Part shown: one piece after another, positions 39,697 through 47,507 of the stretch
Position numbering within the stretch: the first letter of the stretch is position 1
Layout: every line of letters begins with the position of its first letter
Assembly: GCF_003236315.1 (NCBI RefSeq)
Contig: NZ_POTY01000005.1
Span: forward strand, 1 to 64,000
DNA: 64,000 nucleotides
DNA from: Micromonospora craterilacus
GTDB taxonomy: Bacteria; Actinomycetota; Actinomycetes; Mycobacteriales; Micromonosporaceae
Direction: 5' to 3'
Notes under the pieces: generated by a model
The model's database searches: none
Told to the model about the DNA's origin: nothing
What the model saw: only the letters and a program-made list of their open reading frames with translations
Translations under genes and position numbers: made by a program

Positions 39697-40605
39697 TCAG
39701 TCGGTGAGCCGGTGCCCGGTCAGCTCGACGAACGCGTCGTCCAGCGTGGCCTGCTCCAGCCGTAGCTCGGCGGCGATGATCTGGTTGCGGGCGAGCACCG
39801 AGGTCACCGCGTGCAGCACGTCGCCGGTGCCGGTCACCACCACCTGGGCGCCGCTGCGGGTTACGGCGGTCACCTGCGGCAGGTCGGTGAGGAGCCGGTC
39901 GTCCAACGGCGTCGACGGGCGGAACCTGATCCGCTGCTCCGGCGCGACGGACGTCACCAGCCCGGCCGGGCTGTCCAGCGCCACCACCCGCCCCTGGTTG
40001 ATCAGCGCCAACCGGTCGCAGAGCCGCTCGGCCTCCTCCATGAAGTGGGTGACCAGCACGATCGTCACGCCGCTGTCGCGTACCCGTTCGATGAGACTCC
40101 AGGTGTCCCGCCGGGCCTGCGGGTCGAGTCCGGTGGTCAGCTCGTCCAGGATGGCGATCTTCGGGTTGCCGACCAGCGCCAGCGCGATCGACAGTCGCTG
40201 CTTCTGACCGCCGGAGAGCTTGTCGTACGGGGTGTTCCGCTTCTGCCCCAGGCCCAGTTCGTCGATCAGCCGGGCTGGGTCGGCCGGGTCGCGGTAGAAC
40301 GACGCGTACAGTTCCAGCGCCTCCGCGACCCGGAGCCGGTCCGGCAGTTGGCTCTCCTGGAGCTGCACCCCCACCAGTTGGCGGAGTCGGTTGGCGTCCC
40401 GGCGGGGGTCGAGCCCGAGGACCGACACCCCGCCCCCGTCTGGGACGCGGAGCCCGGCGACACACTCCACGGTGGTGGTCTTGCCAGCGCCGTTCTGGCC
40501 GAGCACACCGAAGATCTCGCCGGCTTCGACGGTGAACGACACGTCGTCCACGGCCACCGTCTCGCCGTACCGCTTGTGCAGGTTGGTCACCTCGATGACC
40601 GGCAT
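39697..40605 (-). CDS. ABC transporter ATP-binding protein (DrrA-like)
   Basis: A 302-residue ATPase of the exporter type. Walker A GQNGAGKTT (about residues 36-44), signature LSGGQKQR (about 131-138), Walker B IAILDELTTGLD and switch His in LVTHFMEE are present. Leu replaces the usual Pro after the Walker B glutamate. The C-terminal 80 residues form the extra domain common in DrrA-like proteins. It is first in the operon ATPase, permease, kinase, response regulator, WYL regulator. Confidence 0.9.
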   Translation of the reverse strand: MPVIEVTNLHKRYGETVAVDDVSFTVEAGEIFGVLGQNGAGKTTTVECVAGLRVPDGGGVSVLGLDPRRDANRLRQLVGVQLQESQLPDRLRVAEALELYASFYRDPADPARLIDELGLGQKRNTPYDKLSGGQKQRLSIALALVGNPKIAILDELTTGLDPQARRDTWSLIERVRDSGVTIVLVTHFMEEAERLCDRLALINQGRVVALDSPAGLVTSVAPEQRIRFRPSTPLDDRLLTDLPQVTAVTRSGAQVVVTGTGDVLHAVTSVLARNQIIAAELRLEQATLDDAFVELTGHRLTD

Positions 40606-40703
40606 GGCGTCGCCTTTCGCCGTCGGTGTTTCGCGTACCTGTCCAGGGTCGCGGTGGCGGCCCGGCGGCGAATCGACCAGCCGTCGGTGATCACGGTGGC
40701 CCC

Positions 40704-40734
40704 GGTTGACTCCGGTGATCCGTCAACCGGTTGA
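40704..40734. promoter_or_regulatory. Repeated GGTTGA inverted sites in divergent promoter
   Basis: GGTTGAC (40704) is mirrored by GTCAACC (40722), which continues into the perfect palindrome TCAACCGGTTGA (40723-40734). The three half-sites lie between the ABC operon and the EI24 gene, 17 bp before the latter's -10 hexamer. Confidence 0.5.
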
Positions 40735-40750
40735 TGCGGCAACGGGTGAC

Positions 40751-40756
40751 TAGGCT
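40751..40756 (+). promoter_or_regulatory. -10 hexamer TAGGCT, leaderless EI24 gene
   Basis: TAGGCT is followed by 7 nt and GTG at 40764. Confidence 0.55.
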
Positions 40757-40763
40757 CTCCGAC

Positions 40764-41555
40764 GTGGACGCATCCGGGATCCCGGGCACCGCCGTGAGCG
40801 CCGCATGCCGGTTCGCCGGTGGGGCTGCGCTGCTGCTCCGCGGCGTCGGCCTCTACGTACGCAGCCCTGGGCTGATGCTGCTCGGCGTCGTACCGGCACT
40901 GATCTCCGGGGTGATCTTCGTCGCCGCGTACGCCACCCTGGTGTTCTTCGTCGGCGACCTGGCCGCCGCGGTGACCCCGTTCGCCGACGACTGGCCGGCG
41001 GTGGCGCGGAGCCTGGTCCGGGGGATCGCCGCGCTGGCCTTCCTCGGCCTCGGCGGCCTGCTCACGGTGCTCACCTTCACGGCGGTCACGCTGGTCATCG
41101 GCGACCCGTTCTACGAGAAGATCTCGGAGCGGGTGGAGGAACGGTACGGCGGCGCCGCCGACGCGGTCGAGGTGCCGTTCTGGCCGTCGCTGCGGCGCAG
41201 CACCGCCGACTCGATCCGCCTGGTGGCCCTGGCCGCGCTGGTCGGCATCCCGCTGTTCGCCGCCGGCTTCATCCCGCTGGTCGGGCAGACCGTGGTTCCG
41301 GTGATCGGTGCCACGGTGGGCGGCTGGCTGCTCGCCGTGGAACTGGTGGGCGCGCCGTTCTACCGCCGGGGCAAGCGGCTGCCGGACCGCCGGGCGGCCT
41401 TGAAGGCGGACCGACCCACCGCGCTCGGCTTCGGGGTGGCGGTCTTCGTCTGCTTCCTGATCCCGCTCGGGGCGGTGCTGCTCATGCCGGCGGCGGTGGC
41501 CGGCGCCACCCTGCTGGCCCGCCGTACGCTCGGCCAGCCGATCACGGAGGACTGA
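40764..41555 (+). CDS. EI24 domain membrane protein (CysZ-like fold)
   Basis: A 263-residue multipass protein of the EI24/CysZ family. Hydrophobic segments lie around residues 35-60, 85-115, 150-190 and 215-245. The family pattern IGDPFYEKISERVEERYGG is at about 112-130. E. coli CysZ transports sulfate, but the EI24 group is broad and the substrate is not established. Start GTG 40764 follows the -10 hexamer. It is followed one base later by the macro-domain gene. Confidence 0.8.
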   Translation: MDASGIPGTAVSAACRFAGGAALLLRGVGLYVRSPGLMLLGVVPALISGVIFVAAYATLVFFVGDLAAAVTPFADDWPAVARSLVRGIAALAFLGLGGLLTVLTFTAVTLVIGDPFYEKISERVEERYGGAADAVEVPFWPSLRRSTADSIRLVALAALVGIPLFAAGFIPLVGQTVVPVIGATVGGWLLAVELVGAPFYRRGKRLPDRRAALKADRPTALGFGVAVFVCFLIPLGAVLLMPAAVAGATLLARRTLGQPITED

Positions 41556-41556
41556 C

Positions 41557-42072
41557 GTGGACATCACCCTGGTCGAGGGAGACCTCACCGCCGAGCGGGT
41601 GGACGTGGTGGTCAACGCCGCGAACTCGTCGCTGCTCGGCGGCGGCGGAGTGGACGGCGCGATCCACCGCCGGGGCGGGCCGGCGATCCTCGAAGAGTGC
41701 CGCGCGTTGCGCGCCTCCCGGTACGGCCGGGGCCTGCCGACCGGGCAGGCGGTGGCGACCACCGCGGGTGACCTGCCGGCGCGCTGGGTGGTGCACACGG
41801 TCGGCCCGGTCTGGTCGGCCACCGAGGACCGCTCGGCGCTGCTGCGCGACTGTTACGCCAACAGCCTCACCGTCGCCGACGGGCTCGGCGCGGCCACCGT
41901 CGCCTTCCCGCTGATCTCCGCCGGAATCTACGGCTGGCCGGTCGAGGACGCGGTGGCCCAGGCGCTGTCGGTGCTGCGCGCGGCAGCCCCGCTGAGCGTC
42001 ACCGAGGCCCGACTGGTGCTGTTCGGTGCCGACACCTTCGCCACCGCCGAGCGGGTGTACGCGGGCGGCTGA
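41557..42072 (+). CDS. Macro domain protein (ADP-ribose metabolism)
   Basis: A 171-residue single macro domain. Motifs VVVNAANSSLLGGGGVDGAIHRRGG (read as VVVNAANSSL, then GGGGVDGAIH, residues about 16-40) and ISAGIYGWP (about 125-133) match the MacroD/YmdB class. That class hydrolyses O-acetyl-ADP-ribose and removes ADP-ribose from proteins. GTG 41557 is one base after the EI24 stop, so they form an operon. Confidence 0.9.
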   Translation: MDITLVEGDLTAERVDVVVNAANSSLLGGGGVDGAIHRRGGPAILEECRALRASRYGRGLPTGQAVATTAGDLPARWVVHTVGPVWSATEDRSALLRDCYANSLTVADGLGAATVAFPLISAGIYGWPVEDAVAQALSVLRAAAPLSVTEARLVLFGADTFATAERVYAGG

Positions 42073-42086
42073 CCTCGCGCCGCACG

Positions 42087-42103
42087 GGCCGGCTCAGCCG
42101 GCC
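42087..42103. terminator. Short GGCCGGCT/AGCCGGCC hairpin between convergent genes
   Basis: An 8-bp perfect stem with a single unpaired base lies 14 bp past the macro-domain stop and overlaps the end of the GNAT gene. The loop is too tight as drawn, so a few base pairs would open. Confidence 0.35.
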
Positions 42104-43020
42104 GGCCGCAGCTCGCGTACGCAGGACCACTGGCTGGCCACCGGCCGGTAGCCGAGCCCGGTGTTGACCGCCAACATCGGTGCGTTCGCCGCGTCGTTCC
42201 CGGTGAACGCGACGGTGATCCCGCGATCCACCGCCCGGTGCAGCGCGGCCAGCTTCACCAACCGGGCCAGCCCCCGCCCCCGGTGCGCCGGCACGGTGCC
42301 TGTGTAGTCCGACCACATCCGCTCACCGTCCCGCTTCACCAGGCTGATCGCGGCCAGCTCGCCGTCGACCTCGGCGCCCATGCTGGCCTCCCGGTCCAGG
42401 CCGACGTTGTCCCAGGTGTCGGCGCACCAGTCGGCGTAGCCGATCGCGCCGCAGAGCACGTCGCCCGGCTCGTCGGCGCTGGCCGCCACCTCCACCCGGT
42501 GCACGTGGCGCGGATCGACCTGGGTCAACGGCACCAGCCGTACGTCCGCCGGGGCCTCCGGCAGGGGTGGCAACGAGCGCAGCTCCAGCATCGAGAAGCG
42601 CTCCTCACGGCTCGGCACGAAGCCGTGCCGGCGGGCGAACGGCAGCGCATCCGGCAGCGCGCGCCCGCGCAGCCGGCGCAGCCCGAGCGGGGCGAGGTGT
42701 TCCAGCGCGTTCGCCAGTAGCGCACTGCCGATCCCGCGCCTCGTGTGGTCGGGGTGTACGTGCAGCAGCGAGACCTCGCCGATCGGCTCGTCGGTGTGGA
42801 CATTGCGCGAAGCCGAAACCCAGCCGACCACCTCCCCGTCGACCTCGGCGACGAAGGCGGCCCAGTGCACACCCGGCGACGGCGTGGTGATCATCTGCCG
42901 GGTCGACGCGACACCGCGGACCAGGAAGGGCAGCACGAGCGTACGCAGCGCCACCACCGCCGGCGCATCGTCAGGGCGAGCAGTGCGGATGAGCACAGGC
43001 GACGTAGCCGGACCGATCAT
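42094..43020 (-). CDS. Tandem GNAT acetyltransferase
   Basis: A 308-residue protein with two GNAT domains. The first is around residues 10-150, with acetyl-CoA loop VHPDHTRRGIGSALL. The second is around 165-308, with VPAHRGRGLARLVK and an NAPMLAVNTGLGYRP end. The double arrangement and length resemble MshD, but MshD itself is at 6.9 kb, and this protein has its own pattern. The substrate is unknown. Start ATG 43020 has TAGCCT 7 nt upstream; the open frame continues to 43068 without family sequence. Confidence 0.82.
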   Translation of the reverse strand: MIGPATSPVLIRTARPDDAPAVVALRTLVLPFLVRGVASTRQMITTPSPGVHWAAFVAEVDGEVVGWVSASRNVHTDEPIGEVSLLHVHPDHTRRGIGSALLANALEHLAPLGLRRLRGRALPDALPFARRHGFVPSREERFSMLELRSLPPLPEAPADVRLVPLTQVDPRHVHRVEVAASADEPGDVLCGAIGYADWCADTWDNVGLDREASMGAEVDGELAAISLVKRDGERMWSDYTGTVPAHRGRGLARLVKLAALHRAVDRGITVAFTGNDAANAPMLAVNTGLGYRPVASQWSCVRELRPAG

Positions 43021-43027
43021 GCGCCGC

Positions 43028-43033
43028 AGGCTA
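43028..43033 (-). promoter_or_regulatory. -10 hexamer TAGCCT of the tandem GNAT gene
   Basis: TAGCCT ends 7 nt before ATG 43020 on the minus strand. Confidence 0.5.
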
Positions 43034-43094
43034 GCCCCTGCCGCCCCCTCCCGCCTCGCCTTTTCCACCGCCCCTTCCGGTGGCTCACCGACTG

Positions 43095-43148
43095 ACTGAC
43101 GCGCTCACCGCGCGGCGGGGCACTGACGCGCTCTCCGCGCGGCGGGGC
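43095..43148. repeat. 27-bp direct duplication downstream of lacI
   Basis: Two adjacent 27-bp copies (43095-43121 and 43122-43148) differ by one base (ACTGACGCGCTC then A or T). They lie between the lacI stop and the GNAT promoter and code for nothing I can support. Confidence 0.75.
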
Positions 43149-43161
43149 GAGGTCGTGCGGC

Positions 43162-44169
43162 TCAGGCGGATTCGCGGATGACCAGCTCGGTGGGGAGGAT
43201 GAGGGCCGGCTCGACGGCCTCGCCGGCGGCGAGGCGGAGCAGTAGCCGGGTGCCCTGCCGGCCGAGTTCCAGTATCGGCTGCCGGACGGTGGTCAACGGC
43301 GGGTCGGTGTACGCGGCGGTCTCGATGTCGTCGAAACCGATCACCGCCACGTCGTCCGGCACCCGCCGCCCTGCCTCGCGCAGCGTACGGAGGGCGGCGT
43401 GGGCCATCAGGTCCGACGCGGCGAAGACGGCGTCCAGGTCGGGGTGGGCGGCGAGCAGCTCGCGCATCGCCGCGGCCCCGGACTCCCGGGTGAAGTCGCC
43501 GACCGCCACCATCTCGGGCAGCCCGGCGGCGGCCACCGTGTCCCGGTAGCCGGCCAGCCGCTCGATCCCGGCGACCATGTCCTGTGGACCGGCGATGGTG
43601 GCGATCCGGCGGCGCCCGCCCTCGATCAGGTGTCGCACCGCCCGGGTCACCCCGCCGACCTGGTCGACGTCGATGTACGGCACGTCCGAACCGTCCAGCG
43701 GCCGGCCGCTGCACACCACCGGGATGCCCAGCGCGGCGAGTTTGGCGGGCAGCGGGTCGGCGCCGTGCAGCGAGGCGAACAGCACCCCGTCGACGTGCCG
43801 GCCGGTGGTGTACCGCTCGACCCGCTCGTGCCCGGCCGGCGAGCCGGCGAGCATCAGCACCAGCTGCTTGTCGGCGGCCTCCAACTCCTGCGCGGCGCCC
43901 CGGATGATGCCCGGGAAGACCTGGTCGTCGGAGAAGACCCGGGTGGCCTCTTCGGGCATGACCAGCGCGATCGAGTCGGTCCGCTGGGTGACGAGGGTAC
44001 GGGCGGCCAGGTTCGGCACGTACCCCAGTTCGGCCACCGCCTGGCGAACCGCCTCCCGGATCGGCTCGGCGACCGTGGTCGAGCCGTTGACCACCCGGGA
44101 GACGGTGGCTCGGGACACCCCGGCCCGTCGTGCCACCGCTTCCAGAGTGGGCCGCTGCGCCCCCGTCAT
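43162..44169 (-). CDS. LacI-family repressor of the beta-glucoside operon
   Basis: A 335-residue LacI-type regulator. The N-terminal helix-turn-helix and hinge (TLEAVARRAGVSRATVSRVV to YVPNLAARTL, residues about 8-60) are followed by a periplasmic-binding-protein-like sugar domain (ALVMPEEATRVFSDD to IGFDDIETA). It is the last gene of the sugar operon and probably binds the two GAGAGCGCTCTC palindromes at 48.86-48.92 kb, as CebR does in Streptomyces. ATG 44169 is preferred for its GAGGTGG; GTG 44181 is four codons earlier. Confidence 0.88.
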   Translation of the reverse strand: MTGAQRPTLEAVARRAGVSRATVSRVVNGSTTVAEPIREAVRQAVAELGYVPNLAARTLVTQRTDSIALVMPEEATRVFSDDQVFPGIIRGAAQELEAADKQLVLMLAGSPAGHERVERYTTGRHVDGVLFASLHGADPLPAKLAALGIPVVCSGRPLDGSDVPYIDVDQVGGVTRAVRHLIEGGRRRIATIAGPQDMVAGIERLAGYRDTVAAAGLPEMVAVGDFTRESGAAAMRELLAAHPDLDAVFAASDLMAHAALRTLREAGRRVPDDVAVIGFDDIETAAYTDPPLTTVRQPILELGRQGTRLLLRLAAGEAVEPALILPTELVIRESA

Positions 44170-44188
44170 CGGAGATACCACCTCGCCG

Positions 44189-45559
44189 TCAAAGCCCGTT
44201 CCGGGAGATCACCTCCTGGTACCACCGGGCACTGGATTTCGGTGTACGCCGCTGAGTGAGGTAGTCGACGTGCACGATGCCGAACCGCTTGCGATACCCC
44301 TCGGCCCACTCGAAGTTGTCCAGCAATGACCATACGAGATAGCCGCGCAGGTCGACGCCCCGGGCGATGGCCTCGTGCGCGGCGCGCAGGTGGCCGTCGA
44401 GGTACGCGATCCGGTCGGCGTCCTGCAACGGGCTGGTCACGTCGGCGGCGGTCTTGTCCGGGAAGGCCGCACCGTTCTCGGTGATCAGCAGCGGCACGGC
44501 CGGATAGTCGGTGGCGATGCGCTCCAGCAGGCGGGTCAGCCCGGCCGGCTCGATCATCCAGCCCATGTCGGTCAGCGGTCCGACGGGCGGCAGGAACTCC
44601 ACCGCGCCCTCGGTGCCCGGGTACGCGCCGCCACCGGCGCCGTCCGGCCGCCCGGCGACGTAGGTCGGCGCATAGTAGTTGACCCCGAGCAGGTCGATCG
44701 GCGCCGCGATGATCTTCTCGTCGCCGTCCTGGACGAACGTCGGCTCGACGATCCGGGCGACGTGCTCTCGGACGTCGTCCGGGTACCCGCCGAGCAGCAG
44801 CGGGTCGAGGAAGATCCGATTGTGCAGGCCGTCGACCAGGCGTACCGCGGCGGCGTCGGCCGCACTGCTCGCGTCGGCGGGGCGTACGTCGGCCGGGTTC
44901 AGGGTGATGCCGACCCGGCCGGCGCCGCCCGCGCGCAGCGCCTGGGCGGCCAGGCCGTGCGCGAGCAGCAGATGGTGTACGGCCGAGAAGGCCGCGCCCG
45001 GATCCTGCACGCCGGGAGCGTGCACCCCGTTGCCGTAGCCCAGGTACGCCGAGCACCACGGCTCGTTGAGCGTCGTCCAGGTGCCGATCCGGTCGCCGAG
45101 CCGGGCGTACATGGCGGACGCGTAGGTGGCGAAGTGCTCGGCGGTCTCCCGGGCGGTCCACCCGCCCCGGTCCTGCAAGGTCTGCGGCAGGTCCCAGTGG
45201 TAGAGGGTGATGATCGGGTCGATCCCCCGGCCCAGCAGCGCGTCCGTCAGCCGGTCGTAGAAGTCCAGGCCGCGCGGGTTGACCGGGCCGGTGCCGTCCG
45301 GCTGGATCCGGGGCCAGGACGCCGAGAAGCGGTACGCCTGGAGGCCCAGCTCGGCCATCATCGCCACGTCGTCGGCGTACCGGTGGTAGTGGTCGCAGGC
45401 GACGTCGCCGGTGTGCCCGGCGTGGACCTTGCCGGGGGTGCGGCTGAAGGTGTCCCAGATCGACTCGCCGCGCCCGTCGTCGCGGGCCGCGCCCTCGATC
45501 TGGTACGCCGCGGTGGCCGCGCCCCAGAGAAAGTTGTCAGGAAATCGAAGCTCAGTCAC
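44189..45559 (-). CDS. GH1 beta-glucosidase
   Basis: A 456-residue glycoside hydrolase family 1 enzyme. Acid/base Glu166 is in TLNEPW and nucleophile Glu361 in LITENG. The N-terminal FLWGAATAAYQIEG and the C-terminal LLDNFEWAEGY are standard. It lacks a signal peptide, so it hydrolyses imported beta-glucosides such as cellobiose inside the cell. GTG 45559 overlaps the permease stop as GTGA. The frame is open well upstream, but that part is an alternate frame of the permease. Confidence 0.93.
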   Translation of the reverse strand: MTELRFPDNFLWGAATAAYQIEGAARDDGRGESIWDTFSRTPGKVHAGHTGDVACDHYHRYADDVAMMAELGLQAYRFSASWPRIQPDGTGPVNPRGLDFYDRLTDALLGRGIDPIITLYHWDLPQTLQDRGGWTARETAEHFATYASAMYARLGDRIGTWTTLNEPWCSAYLGYGNGVHAPGVQDPGAAFSAVHHLLLAHGLAAQALRAGGAGRVGITLNPADVRPADASSAADAAAVRLVDGLHNRIFLDPLLLGGYPDDVREHVARIVEPTFVQDGDEKIIAAPIDLLGVNYYAPTYVAGRPDGAGGGAYPGTEGAVEFLPPVGPLTDMGWMIEPAGLTRLLERIATDYPAVPLLITENGAAFPDKTAADVTSPLQDADRIAYLDGHLRAAHEAIARGVDLRGYLVWSLLDNFEWAEGYRKRFGIVHVDYLTQRRTPKSSARWYQEVISRNGL

Positions 45560-46389
45560 GCCTTGACCGCACCTTCCATGATCCCGCCGATGATCTGGCG
45601 GCCGAACAGGACGAACACCAGCAGCAGTGGCAGCGTGGCGATGGCCGTACCGGTGAACACCTGGGACATGTCCTGGTAGTAGCCGTCGGACAGGGCCCGC
45701 AACGACAGCTGCACGGTGGGATTCTCCGGGTCGTTCAGCACCGCGTACGGCCACAGGAAGTCGTTCCAGGTGGTCATGAAGGTGAGCAGGCCGAGCACCG
45801 CGGCGGCCGGACGCAACGCGGGCAGCACCACGTTCCAGTAGATCCGCGCGGTGCCGCAGCCGTCCACCCGGGCCGCCTCGATCAGCTCGTTGCTGACCGC
45901 CTGGCCGGCGTACTGGCGCATCATGAACACCCCGAATCCGGTGACCAACGCGGGCATGATCACCGCCGGCAGCCGATCGTTCAGGTTCAGCTTCGTCATC
46001 AGCATGTACAACGGGATGATGCCGAGTTGGGTCGGCACCATCATCGTCGCGATGATGACCATCAGCAACGCGTTGCTGCCCCGGAAGCGCAGCTTGGCGA
46101 AGGCGAACCCGGCCAGGCTGGAGAAGAACACCACCGAGACGGTGACCGTGGTCGCCACGATCGCCGAGTTGATCAGGCCGGTCAGGAAGTACGCGTCGGC
46201 GTTGGCGAACAACCGGGAGATGTTGGCGCCCAGGTTGCCCCCGGGGGTGACCGGCGGCGGCAGCTGTCCCATCGCGTCGCTGGAGCGGCTGGCCACCACG
46301 AACATCCAGTAGATCGGGAAGACCGACAGGACCGCGGCGGCGATCAGCGCGCCGTACGTCAGCGGGCTGGCCCGCCACAGCCGGCTCAT
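45556..46389 (-). CDS. Sugar ABC transporter permease (CebG-like)
   Basis: A 277-residue MalG-type permease with six transmembrane segments. The EAA loop that contacts the ATPase reads ELIEAARVDGCGTARIYWNVVLP (E, A and G of EAAxxxG at about residues 175-185). ATG 46389 overlaps the preceding permease stop as ATGA. Together with the other permease it forms the channel of an oligosaccharide importer. No ATPase gene is present in the operon, so a shared MsiK-type ATPase is likely. Confidence 0.9.
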   Translation of the reverse strand: MSRLWRASPLTYGALIAAAVLSVFPIYWMFVVASRSSDAMGQLPPPVTPGGNLGANISRLFANADAYFLTGLINSAIVATTVTVSVVFFSSLAGFAFAKLRFRGSNALLMVIIATMMVPTQLGIIPLYMLMTKLNLNDRLPAVIMPALVTGFGVFMMRQYAGQAVSNELIEAARVDGCGTARIYWNVVLPALRPAAAVLGLLTFMTTWNDFLWPYAVLNDPENPTVQLSLRALSDGYYQDMSQVFTGTAIATLPLLLVFVLFGRQIIGGIMEGAVKA

Positions 46390-47390
46390 CGGGAGCCTCC
46401 CTTCCTGCCGGTGTCCGGCTTGGCGCCGGCGCCGAGTCGCCGGATGATCAGTACGTTGATCGCCGCCACGATGGCGATCAGGGCGAAGAGCAGCCACGCC
46501 ACGGCCGAGCCGTAGCCGAAGTTGTAGTAGGGCGCGAAGGCGTTCTCGAACATGTACATGGTCACCGTCTGCGACTCGCGCAGCGTTCCGCCCCGGATCG
46601 GGTTGGTGCCGGAGTGGAACAGCCGGGGCTCGGTGAACAGCTGGAGCCCGCCGATGGTGGAGATGATGACGCAGAAGATGATCGTCGGCTTGAGCAGCGG
46701 CACGGTGATGGTCCAGAACTGCCGGGCCCGGTTCGCTCCGTCGATCGCCGCCGCCTCGTACAGGTCACGGGGGATGGCCTGCATGGCGGCCAGGAAGATC
46801 AGCGCGTTGTAGCCGGTCCACCGCCAGTCGACCATGGCCGAGATGGCCACCCAGGAGGCGAACCGGTTGGACTTCCACCCGATCGGGTCGACACTAACCA
46901 GGTCGAGCAGCCAGTTGATCATGCCGAACTCGCGGCCGAACAGCACCCCGAACACGATCGCCACGGCGGCGGTGGAGGTGACGTTGGGGACCAGCACCGC
47001 CATTCGCCAGCCGGTGCGGAACCGCAGCTGCCGGTTGAGCATGTTGGCCAGCCAGAGCGCCAGGAGCAGCTGCGGCACCGTGCTGATGACGAAGATGCCG
47101 AGGGTGTTGACCACCGAGTGCCAGAAGTCGCTGTCGGCCAGCAGTTGGGTGTAGTTGTCCGCACCGATGAAGGTGGGGTTGCTGCCGAGCAGGTCCCAGT
47201 CGTGCAGCGAGACCCAGAGGGTGTAGGCCAGTGGCCACGCCCCGAAGACCGCGAAGACCAGGAAGAACGGGGCGATGTAGAGGTAGGGCGAGTACTTCGC
47301 GTCGATCCGGCTCAGCCGGCCGGCCCGCCGCAGGCGGGTGTCGCGCGGTCCCGGTGTGGCCGGCGGTCGCGCGTCGAGCTGCAACGCCAT
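46386..47390 (-). CDS. Sugar ABC transporter permease (CebF-like)
   Basis: A 334-residue MalF-type permease. Six hydrophobic segments begin at YLYIAPFFLVFAVFGAWP (about residue 36). The EAA loop is DLYEAAAIDGANRARQFWTI (about 208-227). ATG 47390 is chosen (MALQLDARP), with AAAGGAG 10 nt upstream. It lies 117 bp after the binding-protein stop across a large stem-loop. Confidence 0.9.
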   Translation of the reverse strand: MALQLDARPPATPGPRDTRLRRAGRLSRIDAKYSPYLYIAPFFLVFAVFGAWPLAYTLWVSLHDWDLLGSNPTFIGADNYTQLLADSDFWHSVVNTLGIFVISTVPQLLLALWLANMLNRQLRFRTGWRMAVLVPNVTSTAAVAIVFGVLFGREFGMINWLLDLVSVDPIGWKSNRFASWVAISAMVDWRWTGYNALIFLAAMQAIPRDLYEAAAIDGANRARQFWTITVPLLKPTIIFCVIISTIGGLQLFTEPRLFHSGTNPIRGGTLRESQTVTMYMFENAFAPYYNFGYGSAVAWLLFALIAIVAAINVLIIRRLGAGAKPDTGRKGGSR

Positions 47391-47413
47391 GACCCGTTGA
47401 CTCCTTTCCACGC

Positions 47414-47494
47414 CCCCGCCCCGCGCCGATCCAGGGCTGGTCGCCGCGCGCGTCCGGTGGAGGCGGCGGGTCCTGGATCGGCGGCGGGGTGGGG
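47414..47494 (-). terminator. Intercistronic stem-loop between binding protein and permeases
   Basis: GCCGATCCAGG (47425-47435) pairs perfectly with CCTGGATCGGC (47472-47482). Flanking CCCCGCCCC and GGGGTGGGG runs lengthen the stem to about 20 bp. It probably terminates part of the transcripts or protects the binding-protein mRNA, giving more binding protein than permease. Confidence 0.65.
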
Positions 47495-47507
47495 CCCGTC
47501 GGGCCGG

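Noticed and set aside
42094-43020. Tandem GNAT protein considered as a second mshD
   Set aside because: Length and double domain are similar, but the conserved blocks match 6869-7795 better, so this copy is left as an unassigned acetyltransferase.
43095-43148. 27-bp direct repeat considered as a CRISPR or attachment site
   Set aside because: Only two adjacent copies, no spacer, no integrase and no tRNA nearby.
44189-46378. A 729-codon beta-glucosidase
   Set aside because: GH1 homology begins at GTG 45559 and the extension is a shadow frame of the permease gene.
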